Positions 8,514 to 18,023 of a stretch of 38,052 nucleotides of DNA are shown here, piece by piece; the stretch's first letter is position 1, and each line of letters begins with the position of its first letter. Position numbers and translations under genes: made by a program. A model generated the notes under the pieces. It was not told the DNA's origin. It saw only the letters and a program-made list of their open reading frames with translations, and searched no databases. This DNA comes from Candidatus Limadaptatus stercoripullorum (GTDB lineage: Bacteria > Bacillota > Clostridia > Christensenellales > CAG-917), in contig DVOE01000044.1 in NCBI GenBank assembly GCA_018713795.1, positions 1 to 38,052 on the forward strand, given 5' to 3'.

Positions 8514-9296
8514 ATGTCACTCAGAATAGCGTCGCTCGCGAGCGGGAGCAAGGGGAATGCCACCCTCGTGCTCTCTGACAGCACAGCCATCCTCGTGGAT
8601 GCGGGGGTGTGCTTCACGCGTATACGCAAAGAGCTCTCGCGCTTCGGTCTGACGCCCTCCTCCCTCGACGGGGTGGTCGTGACCCACGAGCACTCCGACC
8701 ACATCGCCGCGCTGCCCATACTCGGGCGGTACGCGCCCGTCTACGCCCATCCGCTCACCGCGCGGGCGATCGCGGAGCGTCAGGGCGAGGTCAAGGGCTA
8801 CCGCGAGCAGGACTACTACGAGAGCGGCTTCATCGTCGGCGACATCGAGGTCATCCCGTTCAGGATCCCGCACGACGCGGCGTATCCTCTCGGCTACACC
8901 TTCCGCCTCTCTTCGGGGCAGCAGGTCAGCGTCGCGACGGACATAGGGCGTCCCACCGTCGGCGTGCTCAACAACATAAAGGACAGCGAGGTCGTGCTCC
9001 TCGAGGCGAACCACGATGTCGAGATGCTGAAAAAGGGCAGTTATCCCGAACGGCTCAAACGGCGTATACTCGGTGACGGAGGGCATCTCAGCAACGATAT
9101 GACCGCCGTGTTCGCCGAGCATCTCGTCGGGTCCGCCGTGCGCACGCTCATACTCGGGCATCTCAGTCAGAACAACAACCTTCCCGAGCTCGCCCTCGGC
9201 ACGGTGGGCGACAGGCTGCGGCGGCGCGGCTGCACGGACATAGCTCTTTCCGTGGCGAGCCAGGACGCGGCGGGGGAAGTTTTCGAGGTGAAATGA
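8514..9296 (+). CDS. walJ: MBL-fold metallohydrolase, WalJ/YycJ family
   Basis: This metallo-beta-lactamase-fold hydrolase (260 residues) has the metal-binding motif HEHSDH (58-63) and the family N terminus LASGSKGNATLV. A later His in the LILGHLSQNNN segment completes the site. In Bacillus and Staphylococcus this gene ends the walRKHIJ cluster; YycJ-type proteins have been linked to nucleic-acid processing and cell-wall homeostasis. The walRK two-component genes are not nearby. rlmH lies three genes downstream, preserving part of the ancestral order. The Shine-Dalgarno sequence is weak (CGGACGG). The stop overlaps the next gene by 4 bp. Confidence 0.9.
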   Translation: MSLRIASLASGSKGNATLVLSDSTAILVDAGVCFTRIRKELSRFGLTPSSLDGVVVTHEHSDHIAALPILGRYAPVYAHPLTARAIAERQGEVKGYREQDYYESGFIVGDIEVIPFRIPHDAAYPLGYTFRLSSGQQVSVATDIGRPTVGVLNNIKDSEVVLLEANHDVEMLKKGSYPERLKRRILGDGGHLSNDMTAVFAEHLVGSAVRTLILGHLSQNNNLPELALGTVGDRLRRRGCTDIALSVASQDAAGEVFEVK

Positions 9297-10411
9297 GAAA
9301 GAATCTTTTTGCAGGCGAAGGCGGCAGCATATATCTGTTCGGGCTGTGCGGCGCGTCCATCCTCGGGACGGCGCTCTACTACATCCTCGCGGGCAGAACG
9401 GGCAGTTTCGACGGCATGAGCGTCGTGGACTGGGTGCTGTACGCCGTCAATCAGATAGCGTTCGTCGCCGTGGTCATAGGCTACGGCGCGGCGAGGCGGG
9501 TGGACATCCTCTCGGTCGCAAAAGTGCGTCCCGCGGGCAGACCCGCGCAGTACGCGCTGCTCGTCCCCATCGCGGTGGTGTCCATCGCCGCATTCTTCCC
9601 GCTCTACATGCTGTTCACCGCGCTGCTCTCGGTCATGGGTTATCCGACGGGCGGAGCGGTGTCCATGCCCGCGTTTTCGAACGCCGGCACCTTCATCCTC
9701 TCCGTGTTCGTCATGGCGGTGCTCCCCGCGATAGGGGAGGAGCTGTTCATGCGAGGCGCCGTGCTCCCCGCGCTCGCGAGCCGCGGCACCTGGTTCGGAG
9801 TGTTCATTTCCGCGCTCCTCTTTTCGCTCATGCACGCCAATCCCATGCAGACCGTCTATCAATTCTGTTTCGGAGCCGTGCTCGCGGTGGTGTTCATGCT
9901 CTCGCGCTCGCTGCTTCCCTGCGTGGTGCTGCATTTCCTCAGCAACTCCTTCACCCTCGTGCTCACCGCCTATATCCCCGAGGTGGACGCGGTCATCGCC
10001 TCCCTCGGAGCGTACAACTGGCTGACGGGCACGGTGAGTTTCGTCGTCGGCAGTCTGCTGCTCGTGTGGCTGCTTTGGCTGTACCGCAGGGCGGGCAAGC
10101 CCCGCGCCGAAAGGGAGGGCTACCGCGTGTCGGACGCCGGCATAGTCTTTGACGACTGCACCCTCTACGCCTATTCGGACGACGCCCTTCCCGCAAAGCC
10201 CAAACGCGCGGGGGCGGCGCTCGTCGAGTCCTTTAAGTTCGTGGGCTCGATGTTCACGAAGAAGGGGTGGAAGGCGGCGGAGCGCGAGCTCTTCCTGTCC
10301 GCAGGCATTCCCTACGCCGGCAAGACCCAACCCATGCTCGGCGTGTGGCTGGCGATAGGCTTCTCGGCGGTGTATTGGGCGCTCGCGCTGCTGCGCGGTC
10401 TGGCGTTATGA
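9293..10411 (+). CDS. CPBP-family intramembrane glutamic endopeptidase (first)
   Basis: This 372-residue polytopic protein of the CPBP/ABI (Rce1-like) family cleaves substrates within the membrane. It carries all three family motifs: EExxxR as E149-E150-LFM-R154, FxxxH in FSLMHAN, and HxxxN in LHFLSNSF. A C-terminal hydrophilic domain (about 260-350) with a final hydrophobic segment extends beyond the core. It starts in an ATGA overlap with walJ and ends in an ATGA overlap with a second CPBP gene. It sits where HtrC lies between walJ and rlmH in Bacillus, which suggests membrane-protein quality control or signalling proteolysis. The substrate is unknown. Confidence 0.9.
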   Translation: MRKNLFAGEGGSIYLFGLCGASILGTALYYILAGRTGSFDGMSVVDWVLYAVNQIAFVAVVIGYGAARRVDILSVAKVRPAGRPAQYALLVPIAVVSIAAFFPLYMLFTALLSVMGYPTGGAVSMPAFSNAGTFILSVFVMAVLPAIGEELFMRGAVLPALASRGTWFGVFISALLFSLMHANPMQTVYQFCFGAVLAVVFMLSRSLLPCVVLHFLSNSFTLVLTAYIPEVDAVIASLGAYNWLTGTVSFVVGSLLLVWLLWLYRRAGKPRAEREGYRVSDAGIVFDDCTLYAYSDDALPAKPKRAGAALVESFKFVGSMFTKKGWKAAERELFLSAGIPYAGKTQPMLGVWLAIGFSAVYWALALLRGLAL

Positions 10412-11367
10412 AAGCGCGCTACGCGGGCGGCGTGACCTATCTTTTGGTCATCGTCTGCCTGCTGCTCATGCGCATCTCTTCCTCGCTCGGGGTATACGCC
10501 GCTCTCGGCGCCGACCCCGACGCGATGTTCACCTGCGTGGTGCAGATCCTCTGCTTCGGAGCGCTGCCCCTCGCGTGCTGGTTCGCTTTTGCCCACGGTA
10601 TGCGAACCGACAAATTGCCGGCTTTAGCGGACGATTTTTCGCTGAAAAAACCCTCTTTGCGCAATTTACTGCTCACGCTTGCTCTTGCGATCCCCGCCGT
10701 CGCGGTGACTTCGGCGGTGTCCACGGCATGGACGCGCATCCTCTATGTCATAGGCTACGATTTCCCGTCTTCCGACCCGGTCGCGCAGACGGCGGCGGAG
10801 CTGTTTTCGGAACTCGCGCTCGTCGCCGTGCTGCCCGCGCTGTTTGAGGAGTTCACCCACAGGGGACTGCTGCTCGCGGCTTACGGGGACAGGGGAGAGC
10901 GGGCGGCGCTCGTGTCCGCGCTGCTGTTCGCGCTCATGCATCAGAACATCAGGCAGACGGGCTACACCTTCGTGTTCGGCGTCATACTCGCGCTGGTGGT
11001 CATATACTCGCGCTCGCTGCTGCCTGCCGTGCTGCTGCACTTTTTCAACAACTTCGTCAGCGTGTGCTACGGCTTTGCGGACATGGATCCGGTGTTCGCG
11101 TTCATGGACTCCGCGAGGGTGTGGTTGCAGACGGACAGGATAGGCTCGGCGGTGAGCGCGGTCATCTTCGTGGCGTCCGCCGCGGCGTGCATCCTCATCC
11201 TCTACGCCATGCGCACGCCGCTCGTCAAAGAGGGCAGGCTGCCCGCGCGCTTCCCCGCGCCCGTCCCGGCGGACGCGCTGCCGCTTTACAAGGACATACC
11301 CTTTCTGGTCACGGTCGCGGCGGGCGTCGCGGTCACCGTGTTTTCGCTGGTGTGGAGGCTGACATGA
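10408..11367 (+). CDS. CPBP-family intramembrane glutamic endopeptidase (second)
   Basis: This is a second, diverged CPBP protease of 319 residues. Motifs are E147-E148-FTH-R152, FALMHQN and LHFFNNF, so the catalytic set is intact. Hydrophobic segments cover most of the protein, and both ends are shorter than in the upstream copy. ATG 10408 overlaps the preceding stop and 10408-11367 overlaps rlmH by 4 bp, so all are translationally coupled. The core similarity (for example SRSLLP followed by VVLHF or AVLLHF) suggests an old tandem duplication. The two could act as a pair or on different substrates. Confidence 0.9.
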   Translation: MKARYAGGVTYLLVIVCLLLMRISSSLGVYAALGADPDAMFTCVVQILCFGALPLACWFAFAHGMRTDKLPALADDFSLKKPSLRNLLLTLALAIPAVAVTSAVSTAWTRILYVIGYDFPSSDPVAQTAAELFSELALVAVLPALFEEFTHRGLLLAAYGDRGERAALVSALLFALMHQNIRQTGYTFVFGVILALVVIYSRSLLPAVLLHFFNNFVSVCYGFADMDPVFAFMDSARVWLQTDRIGSAVSAVIFVASAAACILILYAMRTPLVKEGRLPARFPAPVPADALPLYKDIPFLVTVAAGVAVTVFSLVWRLT

Positions 11368-11825
11368 TAAAGGTGCGGGTGGCTGCCGTCGGCAGGCTCA
11401 AGGAAAAATATTTCGCGGACGCGGTGAGCGAGTACGCCAAGCGGCTCTCCGCTTATTGCAGGTTCGAGGTGGTCGAGGTCCCCGCCGCGCCGCCTTCCAA
11501 GTCGCCCGCCGAGCAGTCGGCGGAGGAGGGCAGAGGACTGCTCGCCGCGGCGCGGGGGTTTATCGTCGCGTTGGACGGCGGGGGCGAGAGGCTCGGCAGC
11601 CGCGCGTTCGCGGAGCTCATCGAGAGGGAGAGCGCGCGCGGGCACGGCGAGTTCACCTTTCTCATAGGGGGCAGCCACGGGCTCTCCCCCGAGGTGAAGG
11701 CGGCGGCGGACAAGACGCTGTCGTTCGGGGACATGACCTTCCCCCATCAGCTTTTCCGCGTCATGCTCGCCGAGCAACTCTACCGCGCGTTCTGTATCAT
11801 CGCCGGGACGCCGTATCACAAGTAG
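11364..11825 (+). CDS. rlmH: 23S rRNA pseudouridine(1915)-N3-methyltransferase RlmH
   Basis: RlmH is a SPOUT methyltransferase that methylates pseudouridine 1915 in helix 69 of 23S rRNA using S-adenosylmethionine. The 153-residue protein is normal length and has the knot region LIGGSHGLSPEV and the C-terminal FPHQLFRVMLAEQLYRAF and GTPYHK segments. The start is the ATG overlapping the previous stop; a longer in-frame ORF upstream is out-of-frame protease sequence. The rlmH 3' end is the staphylococcal SCCmec insertion site, but no insertion is seen here: tadA follows after 8 bp. Confidence 0.95.
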   Translation: MIKVRVAAVGRLKEKYFADAVSEYAKRLSAYCRFEVVEVPAAPPSKSPAEQSAEEGRGLLAAARGFIVALDGGGERLGSRAFAELIERESARGHGEFTFLIGGSHGLSPEVKAAADKTLSFGDMTFPHQLFRVMLAEQLYRAFCIIAGTPYHK

Positions 11826-11833
11826 GAGGAAAC

Positions 11834-12307
11834 ATGACCCGAGACGAAAAGTTCATGAGAGAGGCGCTCCGTTTAGCGGCGGAGTGCGCGGCGGAGGACG
11901 AGGTGCCGGTCGGGTGCGTCGTCGTGCGCGGGGACGAGATAGTCGCCGGCAGCGGCAACCGCAAAGAGCGCGAGGGGTCGGCGACCCGTCACGCCGAGAT
12001 GGTGGCGTTGGAAAGTGCAGCCCGAGCGCTGGGCAACTGGTGGCTGGAAGACTGCGAGGTGTTCGTCACCCTCGAGCCCTGTCCCATGTGCGCCCACGCC
12101 ATGACGCTGTCAAGAGTGAAGAGGGTGGTGTTCGGCGCGTTCGACCCTAAGTGCGGCGCGGCGGGCAGCCGCGTGGATCTCTTCGCACCCGGGCTGTTCA
12201 ATCACGACATCGAAGTGACGGGCGGGGTGCTCCGCGAGGAATGCGCGGATATCCTCGGCGAGTTTTTCAGGCAAAAACGCAAACGCGCAAAGGGCGGAGA
12301 AGAGTGA
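11834..12307 (+). CDS. tadA: tRNA adenosine(34) deaminase TadA
   Basis: TadA is a zinc-dependent deaminase that makes inosine at the wobble position of tRNA-Arg(ACG). The 157-residue protein has the catalytic HAEM (His zinc ligand, Glu proton shuttle) and the PCPMCA zinc motif. AGGAGGA is well placed before the ATG. It is the last gene of the glnS-to-tadA run and is followed at 10 bp by a terminator with a TTCG loop. Confidence 0.95.
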   Translation: MTRDEKFMREALRLAAECAAEDEVPVGCVVVRGDEIVAGSGNRKEREGSATRHAEMVALESAARALGNWWLEDCEVFVTLEPCPMCAHAMTLSRVKRVVFGAFDPKCGAAGSRVDLFAPGLFNHDIEVTGGVLREECADILGEFFRQKRKRAKGGEE

Positions 12308-12316
12308 TCTTCCGCG

Positions 12317-12340
12317 GCTCTCCTTCGGGAGAGCTTTTTT
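12317..12340 (+). terminator. Terminator after tadA
   Basis: A perfect 7-bp stem (12317-12323 with 12328-12334) has a TTCG tetraloop and six T's. It closes the plus-strand operon that begins at glnS. Confidence 0.9.
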
Positions 12341-12343
12341 ATG

Positions 12344-12371
12344 AAAAAACGGCGGGACTTTCGCCCCGCCG
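12344..12371 (-). terminator. Terminator of the small minus-strand gene
   Basis: A 7-bp GC stem (12350-12356 with 12365-12371) is followed on the minus strand by six T's (12349-12344). It lies 12 bp beyond the stop codon at 12384 and supports that small ORF as a real transcription unit. Confidence 0.8.
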
Positions 12372-12383
12372 CTGCCGTACGAT

Positions 12384-12572
12384 TCAGACTGTCGTCTGCG
12401 TATCCTGATCGGAGACGGCTACGCTTTGCGTCGCGGCGGCGATGGTCGCCGCGGCGGTCTCGTCCGCGGGCGCCGTATCGCTCCCGAGGGGGATGCCGAA
12501 GATGCAGGCGAGGGCGGATATGACCGCAGAGAGAGCTGTTATCACGATGGTCGCAATTTTCTTTTTGCTCAT
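12384..12572 (-). CDS. Small single-pass membrane or secreted peptide
   Basis: This 62-residue protein begins MSKKK, followed by one hydrophobic segment (about 6-28), then an Ala/Thr/Ser/Asp-rich tail with no Cys. It could be a small membrane-anchored protein or, if cleaved, an exported peptide. AGGAGA lies 7 nt before the ATG on the minus strand, and a terminator follows the stop. The gene sits alone between two convergent or divergent operons. No family is recognised. Confidence 0.7.
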   Translation of the reverse strand: MSKKKIATIVITALSAVISALACIFGIPLGSDTAPADETAAATIAAATQSVAVSDQDTQTTV

Positions 12573-12724
12573 GGCTGTGTCTCCTTTTTTTTATTCGGGG
12601 ACACCGGACAGTCGGACGGCAGGGTGAGCGTATCATCCCGCGGCGCGCCTTTTCAAGATTTTATGCCGCGAATTTTCGGGGCGAGCGGTATCCCGGACCC
12701 GAATAATGCGAAGCGGATCCGGCA

Positions 12725-12730
12725 TATCAT
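12725..12730 (+). promoter_or_regulatory. Weak candidate -10 for the GlmU-like gene
   Basis: TATCAT ends exactly 6 nt before ATG 12737, the same spacing as the leaderless promoters elsewhere in the window. No convincing -35 hexamer is found 16-18 nt upstream, so this is only suggestive. Confidence 0.35.
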
Positions 12731-12736
12731 GGTCGT

Positions 12737-13768
12737 ATGCGTGAAAAGATCGTTGTGTGGCTGCTGCCCGCAGAGGGCGGCGAGAGGGAACTCCTCGGCA
12801 GAAAGGTCGCCGATTACGCGCCGAGGGCGCTTCGGGCGTTTGAGACGAGATACGCAGGCAGCGTTGGCGAGATCCGCGCGGGCGAGGGCATAGATGTCGT
12901 CCTTCCGCTGGATATGCCGCTCGTGACCGAGGAGGATATCCTGCGCGCCGCGGCGACGGTGAGGAGCAAGAAACTCGGAGCGATGGGGCTCGGGGAGCGC
13001 GGTTCGGGGGCGTTCGTGCTGGCGGGCGGCGGCGAGATACGCTCGCGGCTTGTGCTGCCGCACTTTGTCAAAACCGAGGGTGCAAAAAACTTCCGCATAG
13101 TGTATAATCTTATGAAAGAGCGCGTGATAGCCGCCTTGGACGAGGCGGGCGCGGTGATCCCCGACGCGTCCACGGTGTTCATCGACGACACCGTCACGGC
13201 GGAGGAAGGGGCGGAGATATTGCCGTTCACCGTGCTCCGCGGGCGTACCGTCGTTCGCGCGGGCGCGCGCGTAATGGGAAGTTTGGTCGAAGACAGCGTC
13301 GTCGGCGAGAGAACGGAGGTCACGGCTTGCCACATCGTGGGCTCCGAGATAGGCGCGGATTGCACGGTCGGTCCCTTCGCGAGACTGCGCGGCGCGAGAG
13401 TGGGAAAGGGCTGCCGCGTGGGCGATTTCGTGGAGGTCAAGGGCTCCGCGCTCGGCGACGGGGTCAAGTCGGCTCACCTCGCCTACATCGGCGACGCCGT
13501 CGTCGGCGAGGGCACCAACATAGGCTGCGGCACGGTGTTCTGCAACTACGACGGCAGAAAAAAGCACCGCACCGAGGTCGGGAGCGGCTGTTTCATAGGC
13601 GCGAATGTCAACCTGGTCGCGCCGCTCGCCGTCGGGGACGGAGCGTTCGTCGCGGCGGGCACCACCGTCACCCGTGATGTGGAGGGCGGTGAGTTCGTGA
13701 TCGGTCGGGCGAGGCAGGAGAGCAAACGGTCTTCGCCGCCGCACACCCGCACGGACGCGAGGACTTGA
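12737..13768 (+). CDS. GlmU-like acetyltransferase with eroded uridylyltransferase domain
   Basis: The C-terminal half (about 140-328) is the left-handed beta-helix of GlmU, which acetylates glucosamine-1-phosphate. All key acetyltransferase positions of E. coli GlmU have matches: Arg218, Lys235, His247, Tyr250, Asn261, Asn270-Tyr271 and Lys276. The N-terminal half is only about 135 residues instead of about 230 and lacks the GxGTRM nucleotide-binding signature; LPLDMPLVTEEDI and YNLMKERVIAALDEAG are recognisable remnants. It therefore probably makes GlcNAc-1-P but not UDP-GlcNAc, which would need another uridylyltransferase. No Shine-Dalgarno sequence is seen; a TATCAT ends 6 nt before the ATG. 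pth follows closely. Confidence 0.85.
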   Translation: MREKIVVWLLPAEGGERELLGRKVADYAPRALRAFETRYAGSVGEIRAGEGIDVVLPLDMPLVTEEDILRAAATVRSKKLGAMGLGERGSGAFVLAGGGEIRSRLVLPHFVKTEGAKNFRIVYNLMKERVIAALDEAGAVIPDASTVFIDDTVTAEEGAEILPFTVLRGRTVVRAGARVMGSLVEDSVVGERTEVTACHIVGSEIGADCTVGPFARLRGARVGKGCRVGDFVEVKGSALGDGVKSAHLAYIGDAVVGEGTNIGCGTVFCNYDGRKKHRTEVGSGCFIGANVNLVAPLAVGDGAFVAAGTTVTRDVEGGEFVIGRARQESKRSSPPHTRTDART

Positions 13769-13809
13769 AGACAAACGCGGCGACCGCCGCGATACACGAG
13801 AGAGGGCTT

Positions 13810-14397
13810 ATGTTTCTCATAGTCGGGCTGGGCAACCCGGGAGCGCGTTACCGCTCCACCTATCACAACCTCGGCTTCATGGTCGCGGACGCTTTCGCGC
13901 GCGCAAACAAACTCAAGTTCACGGGGAGAGAGTGCGACGCCGTCACCGCAAAGGGCAGAGTGGGCGGGAGCGAGGTCGTGGTCGCCAAACCGCAGACCTT
14001 CATGAACCTCTCGGGCGTCAGCGTGAGGAAGCTGGTCGCGAAGTATTGCGCGGACGAGAGCGAACTCATCGTGGTCTACGACGACGCCGATCTGCCCGTC
14101 GGCAGGATGCGCCTGAGGGAAGAGGGCTCCGCCGGCACACACAACGGGATGCGCAGCGTCGTGAGCGAGCTCGGCACCACCTCTTTCCGCCGGCTCAAGA
14201 TAGGCATCGCGAACGCGCGATTTGCAGAACACGGAGTTGACATAGCCGATTTTGTGCTTTCAAGGATCGATTATGCCGACAAAAAGACGATAGAAGAGTG
14301 CGTCGAGACGGCTGCCTCCGCGCTCGCCGATCTCGCTTCCGCCGCGGATATAATGCGCGTCGAGGAGCGTATCAACAGGAGAAAACAGCCGCGTTGA
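13810..14397 (+). CDS. pth: Peptidyl-tRNA hydrolase
   Basis: Pth recycles peptidyl-tRNA released from stalled ribosomes by hydrolysing the ester bond. The 195-residue protein has GLGNPGARYRSTYHNLGF with the catalytic His, the KPQTFMNLSG segment and VYDDADLPVGRMRLR with the conserved Asp. ATG 13810, with GAGAGAGGGC upstream, gives the canonical MFLIVGLGNPG start; an in-frame TTG at 13765 would add 15 unlikely residues. It is followed by mfd at 13 bp, the usual pth-mfd order of Bacillota. Confidence 0.95.
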   Translation: MFLIVGLGNPGARYRSTYHNLGFMVADAFARANKLKFTGRECDAVTAKGRVGGSEVVVAKPQTFMNLSGVSVRKLVAKYCADESELIVVYDDADLPVGRMRLREEGSAGTHNGMRSVVSELGTTSFRRLKIGIANARFAEHGVDIADFVLSRIDYADKKTIEECVETAASALADLASAADIMRVEERINRRKQPR

Positions 14398-14410
14398 CGC
14401 GGCGGAATTT

Positions 14411-17400
14411 ATGTCCATCCCGTCGAGAGCCGATATAGCCGCCATGGGCGAAGGGCTGCCCGAACTGCTTGCGTTCGGGCATGTCCGTATGCCTGCGGGC
14501 AGCGTCTCTTCCATGGGGGTGGCGCGCGTCACGGACGGGGCTAAGGCGCACCTTACCGCGAGCATACCCGCGCTCAGGATATGCGTGGCACCCGATCTTC
14601 CCTCCGCTCGCGCTCTGTACGGGAGGCTGGCGGGCTGGCAGGGGGTGAGAGCCGTCCTGCTCCCGCCCCGCGACGACATACTCGTGTTCAGGAAGGGGCT
14701 GGTCTCGAGGGGCACGGTCAGGCGTGCGGCGGCGCTTTCGGCGGTGGTACACGGCGCCGCGAATGTGCTGGTCACCGACGCCGAGTCGCTCATGCAGCAT
14801 TGCCCCCGTCCCGAGGCGGTGCGGGCGTTTTCGCTGGATATCACGGTGGGCGGGACGCTATCTCCGACGGACGCGGCGGACAGGCTCGCCGCTGCGGGAT
14901 ACGCCCGGCGGGACATGATATCCGACGAGGGCGAATTCGCCCTCAGAGGGGATATCCTCGACATTTTCGTGGCGGGCGGCGCGCCGCACAGGATAAATTT
15001 CTTTGACGAGACGGTGGAGAATATAAAGCGCATAGACCCCGAGTCCATGCTCTCCGAGGAAGAGACGGATCGGCTGCTCGTTCCGCCCGCCGGCGATGTC
15101 ATGTTCACGACGGAGGATGTGGCGAAGGTGCGTTCGGAGCTCCTGACGCGCCGCGCGAACGCCACCTGCGCGCTGCTCGCCGACGGACTGCACGCGGGCG
15201 TCTGCCCGCCGTCGCACGCCTGGCTCGCGCCCTTTTCGGAGGACAATTCCGCCACCCTTTTCGACTATCTCGACTGCGCTTCCCCCTCGCTCGTCGTCTT
15301 TGACGAGCCGAAGGCGGTGGCCGAAAAACTCGCGCTCGCGTGGAAAGACTTCTCGGGCAGGCTGGCGCCTCTCCGCGAAGCGGGGGAGATCCTCCCCGAA
15401 CACTCCGCCTGCCTCATCTCGCCGCAGGAGGTCAGGCGCCGCCTGACAAAGCAAAGAAAACTCTTCTTCACTTCGCTGGACGCCGGCTGTCCGCTGTTCG
15501 AGGCGGGCAAGGTGCTCACGCCGCGCACCCGCCCCGTGACCAAATACTATCTCTCGCCGGGGACGCTGGCGCAGGACATGAAGACCTTCCTCCTCAACAA
15601 GGCGAAGGTGCTCATCTGCGCGGGCTCGCGGGACAGGGCGCGCGCCCTCGTCGACACCCTCCGCGAGGCGGAAGTGTACGCGGAATATTCCGAGGACGGA
15701 GAGGGGAGCGCGGGCATCCTCGTCACTCCTCTCAAGGTGGAGAGCGGAGTCGTCTATCCCGCCGAGAAGCTCGCGGTGATAGGGGTCTCCGAGTGCGTCG
15801 GCAAACACAAGGGCGAAGAGATATTCCGCACGAAAAAGCAGTTTATCGCACCGAAAGCGGGCGATTATGTGGTGCATAAGGTACATGGCGTGGGACTTTG
15901 CGAGGGCACCGCGATCCTAAATACCGGCGAGTTCGACAAGGAATATATCGTCATCCGCTACCGCGACGGGGACACCCTTTATGTCGCCGCCGACCAGACG
16001 GACAATCTCCAGAAGTTCGTGGGCGAGGAGACTCCGAAGCTCAACAAGCTCGGCGGGAAGGAGTTCGCCCGCGAGAAGGAGAAGGTGCGCCGTTCGGTCA
16101 AAAAACTCGCCTTCGATCTTTTGCAGCTCTACGCCGTGCGCGAGAAGCAGAAGGGGTTCGTCTATTCGCCGGACACCGTGTGGCAGAAGGAGTTCGAGGA
16201 CGGTTTCGAATACGAGGAGACCGCCGACCAGACCAAAGCCATCGCCGCCGTCAAACAGGACATGGAAAGCGGCAGGATAATGGACAGGGTCGTGGTCGGA
16301 GATGTGGGGTTCGGCAAGACCGAGGTCGCCTTCCGCGCCATGTTCAAGACCGTGCTGGACGGCAAGCAGGCGGTGCTGCTGGCGCCCACCACCATACTTG
16401 CGAGGCAGCACTACGAAAATCTCACCGCCCGTCTCGAGCCGTTCGGCATAAAGTGCGGGCTGCTGACCAGACTCCAGTCCTCCGCCGAGAACGCCGCGAC
16501 CGCCGCCGCGCTCGCGGACGGCTCGCTCACCATGGTCATCGCGACGCACAAGGTGCTCGGCAAGGACATAGTTTTCAAGGATCTCGGATTGCTCGTCCTC
16601 GACGAGGAGCAGCGTTTCGGCGTGGGGCACAAGGAGTGGCTGAAACAGCGCTATCCTTCGGTCAATGTGCTGACGCTGTCCGCGACGCCCATCCCGCGCA
16701 CGCTCAACATGGCGCTCAGCGGGGTGCGGGACATATCTCTCCTCGAAACGGCTCCCAAGGGCAGGCTGCCCGTGCAGACCTATGTCACGCCATATTCGGA
16801 CGCGCTCGCGGCGGACGCAATCTTGCGGGAGTGCGCACGCGGCGGGCAGACTCTGGTGCTGCTCAACGATATCGCGGCGCTCGAAATTTATGCGGCGAGG
16901 CTTGGTTCGCTGCTGCCCGCGGAGGTCAGGATAGTCACCGCTCACGGGCAGATGACGCCGCACGAACTCGAAAGGCGGATATCCGCGTTTTACGAAAAAG
17001 AGTACGATGTGCTGGTCGCGACCACCATCATAGAGAACGGCATAGACCTGCCGGACGCCAACACGCTCATAGTCATAGACTCGGGGCGGTTCGGGCTGTC
17101 GCAGCTCTATCAGCTGCGCGGCAGAGTGGGCAGACGCGGCGCGCTCGCTCACGCCTATTTCACCGTGCCCGAGCACGGCGCTCTCACGGAGACGGCGGAC
17201 AAGCGGCTGAGGGTGCTGCTCGAAAACACCGAACTCGGCAGCGGATTCCGCGTGGCGCTCAGCGACCTTTCGATAAGAGGCGCGGGCGACCTTCTCGGGG
17301 CGGAGCAGCACGGGCATATCGAGAAGGTGGGCTACGAGATGTACATCGAACTGCTGCACGAAGCGGTGGAAGAGATGCGCACCGGCAGGCGCCCCGAAGA

Positions 17401-17878
17401 GAGGAAAGAGGTCGAGATGCGGGTGGATCTGCCGGCGTATATCGGCGCGGACTATGTCAGCGGCGGGGACAAGGTCCGCATCTACAAGCGCATCGCCGAG
17501 GTTGATTCGCTCTCCGCGCGCAAGGAGCTCATCGGCGAGCTCACCGAGGTGTACGGCGCTCCCGCCGAGCCGCTCCGCAATCTCATAGACATAGCGCTTC
17601 TTAAAAATCTCGCTTCCGCCTTCGATGTGGGCAAGGTCACGCTCACGAGGAACGGGGCGGGGGTGAGCTTCCGCGACGCGTCCGTTTTCTCGGACGAGGC
17701 GGTGATGAAGGCGGTGAGCGAGCGGCAGGACAAGATGGTGCTGACTTCCACCATCCCGCCGGCGCTCATCTTCGATGTCAAGGGGCTCGGCGGCAGGGAG
17801 AAGCTCGCGCTAATGACCGACTTTTTCGCCGCGCTCGCGGGGCAGACCGAGGGAGACGCGGACGCCGCGGCGGGCTGA
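14411..17878 (+). CDS. mfd: Transcription-repair coupling factor Mfd
   Basis: Mfd is a DNA translocase that removes RNA polymerase stalled at lesions and recruits UvrA. The 1155-residue protein matches the full family length. It has the UvrB-homology region near the N terminus, an RNA-polymerase-interaction domain at about 470-560, Walker [12 protein letters not shown] (about 630), the DEEQ box in [13 protein letters not shown] (about 730), motif [12 protein letters not shown] and a C-terminal regulatory domain. No frameshift is visible. It forms a transcription unit with pth and the GlmU-like gene. A 145-bp gap with no clear terminator separates it from the lipoprotein gene. Confidence 0.96.
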   Translation: MSIPSRADIAAMGEGLPELLAFGHVRMPAGSVSSMGVARVTDGAKAHLTASIPALRICVAPDLPSARALYGRLAGWQGVRAVLLPPRDDILVFRKGLVSRGTVRRAAALSAVVHGAANVLVTDAESLMQHCPRPEAVRAFSLDITVGGTLSPTDAADRLAAAGYARRDMISDEGEFALRGDILDIFVAGGAPHRINFFDETVENIKRIDPESMLSEEETDRLLVPPAGDVMFTTEDVAKVRSELLTRRANATCALLADGLHAGVCPPSHAWLAPFSEDNSATLFDYLDCASPSLVVFDEPKAVAEKLALAWKDFSGRLAPLREAGEILPEHSACLISPQEVRRRLTKQRKLFFTSLDAGCPLFEAGKVLTPRTRPVTKYYLSPGTLAQDMKTFLLNKAKVLICAGSRDRARALVDTLREAEVYAEYSEDGEGSAGILVTPLKVESGVVYPAEKLAVIGVSECVGKHKGEEIFRTKKQFIAPKAGDYVVHKVHGVGLCEGTAILNTGEFDKEYIVIRYRDGDTLYVAADQTDNLQKFVGEETPKLNKLGGKEFAREKEKVRRSVKKLAFDLLQLYAVREKQKGFVYSPDTVWQKEFEDGFEYEETADQTKAIAAVKQDMESGRIMDRVVVGDVGFGKTEVAFRAMFKTVLDGKQAVLLAPTTILARQHYENLTARLEPFGIKCGLLTRLQSSAENAATAAALADGSLTMVIATHKVLGKDIVFKDLGLLVLDEEQRFGVGHKEWLKQRYPSVNVLTLSATPIPRTLNMALSGVRDISLLETAPKGRLPVQTYVTPYSDALAADAILRECARGGQTLVLLNDIAALEIYAARLGSLLPAEVRIVTAHGQMTPHELERRISAFYEKEYDVLVATTIIENGIDLPDANTLIVIDSGRFGLSQLYQLRGRVGRRGALAHAYFTVPEHGALTETADKRLRVLLENTELGSGFRVALSDLSIRGAGDLLGAEQHGHIEKVGYEMYIELLHEAVEEMRTGRRPEERKEVEMRVDLPAYIGADYVSGGDKVRIYKRIAEVDSLSARKELIGELTEVYGAPAEPLRNLIDIALLKNLASAFDVGKVTLTRNGAGVSFRDASVFSDEAVMKAVSERQDKMVLTSTIPPALIFDVKGLGGREKLALMTDFFAALAGQTEGDADAAAG

Positions 17879-17954
17879 AGACGCGGGAGCGCGCCGCAAA
17901 GCCGCGGCGAAAACCCGGCAATCAATTTATATTCCGCGTGCCTGCCGAAAACGC

Positions 17955-17983
17955 TTGCGGGCGTGCGTGCGAGTGTGTATAAT
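17955..17983 (+). promoter_or_regulatory. Promoter of the InlB-repeat lipoprotein gene
   Basis: TTGCGG (17955-17960), 17-nt spacer, TATAAT (17978-17983). Predicted start is near 17990, giving a leader of about 34 nt with CGGAGCG before ATG 18024. Confidence 0.75.
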
Positions 17984-18023
17984 AGTCAATACCATTGCTC
18001 ATCATCCGAAAAACGGAGCGTAT

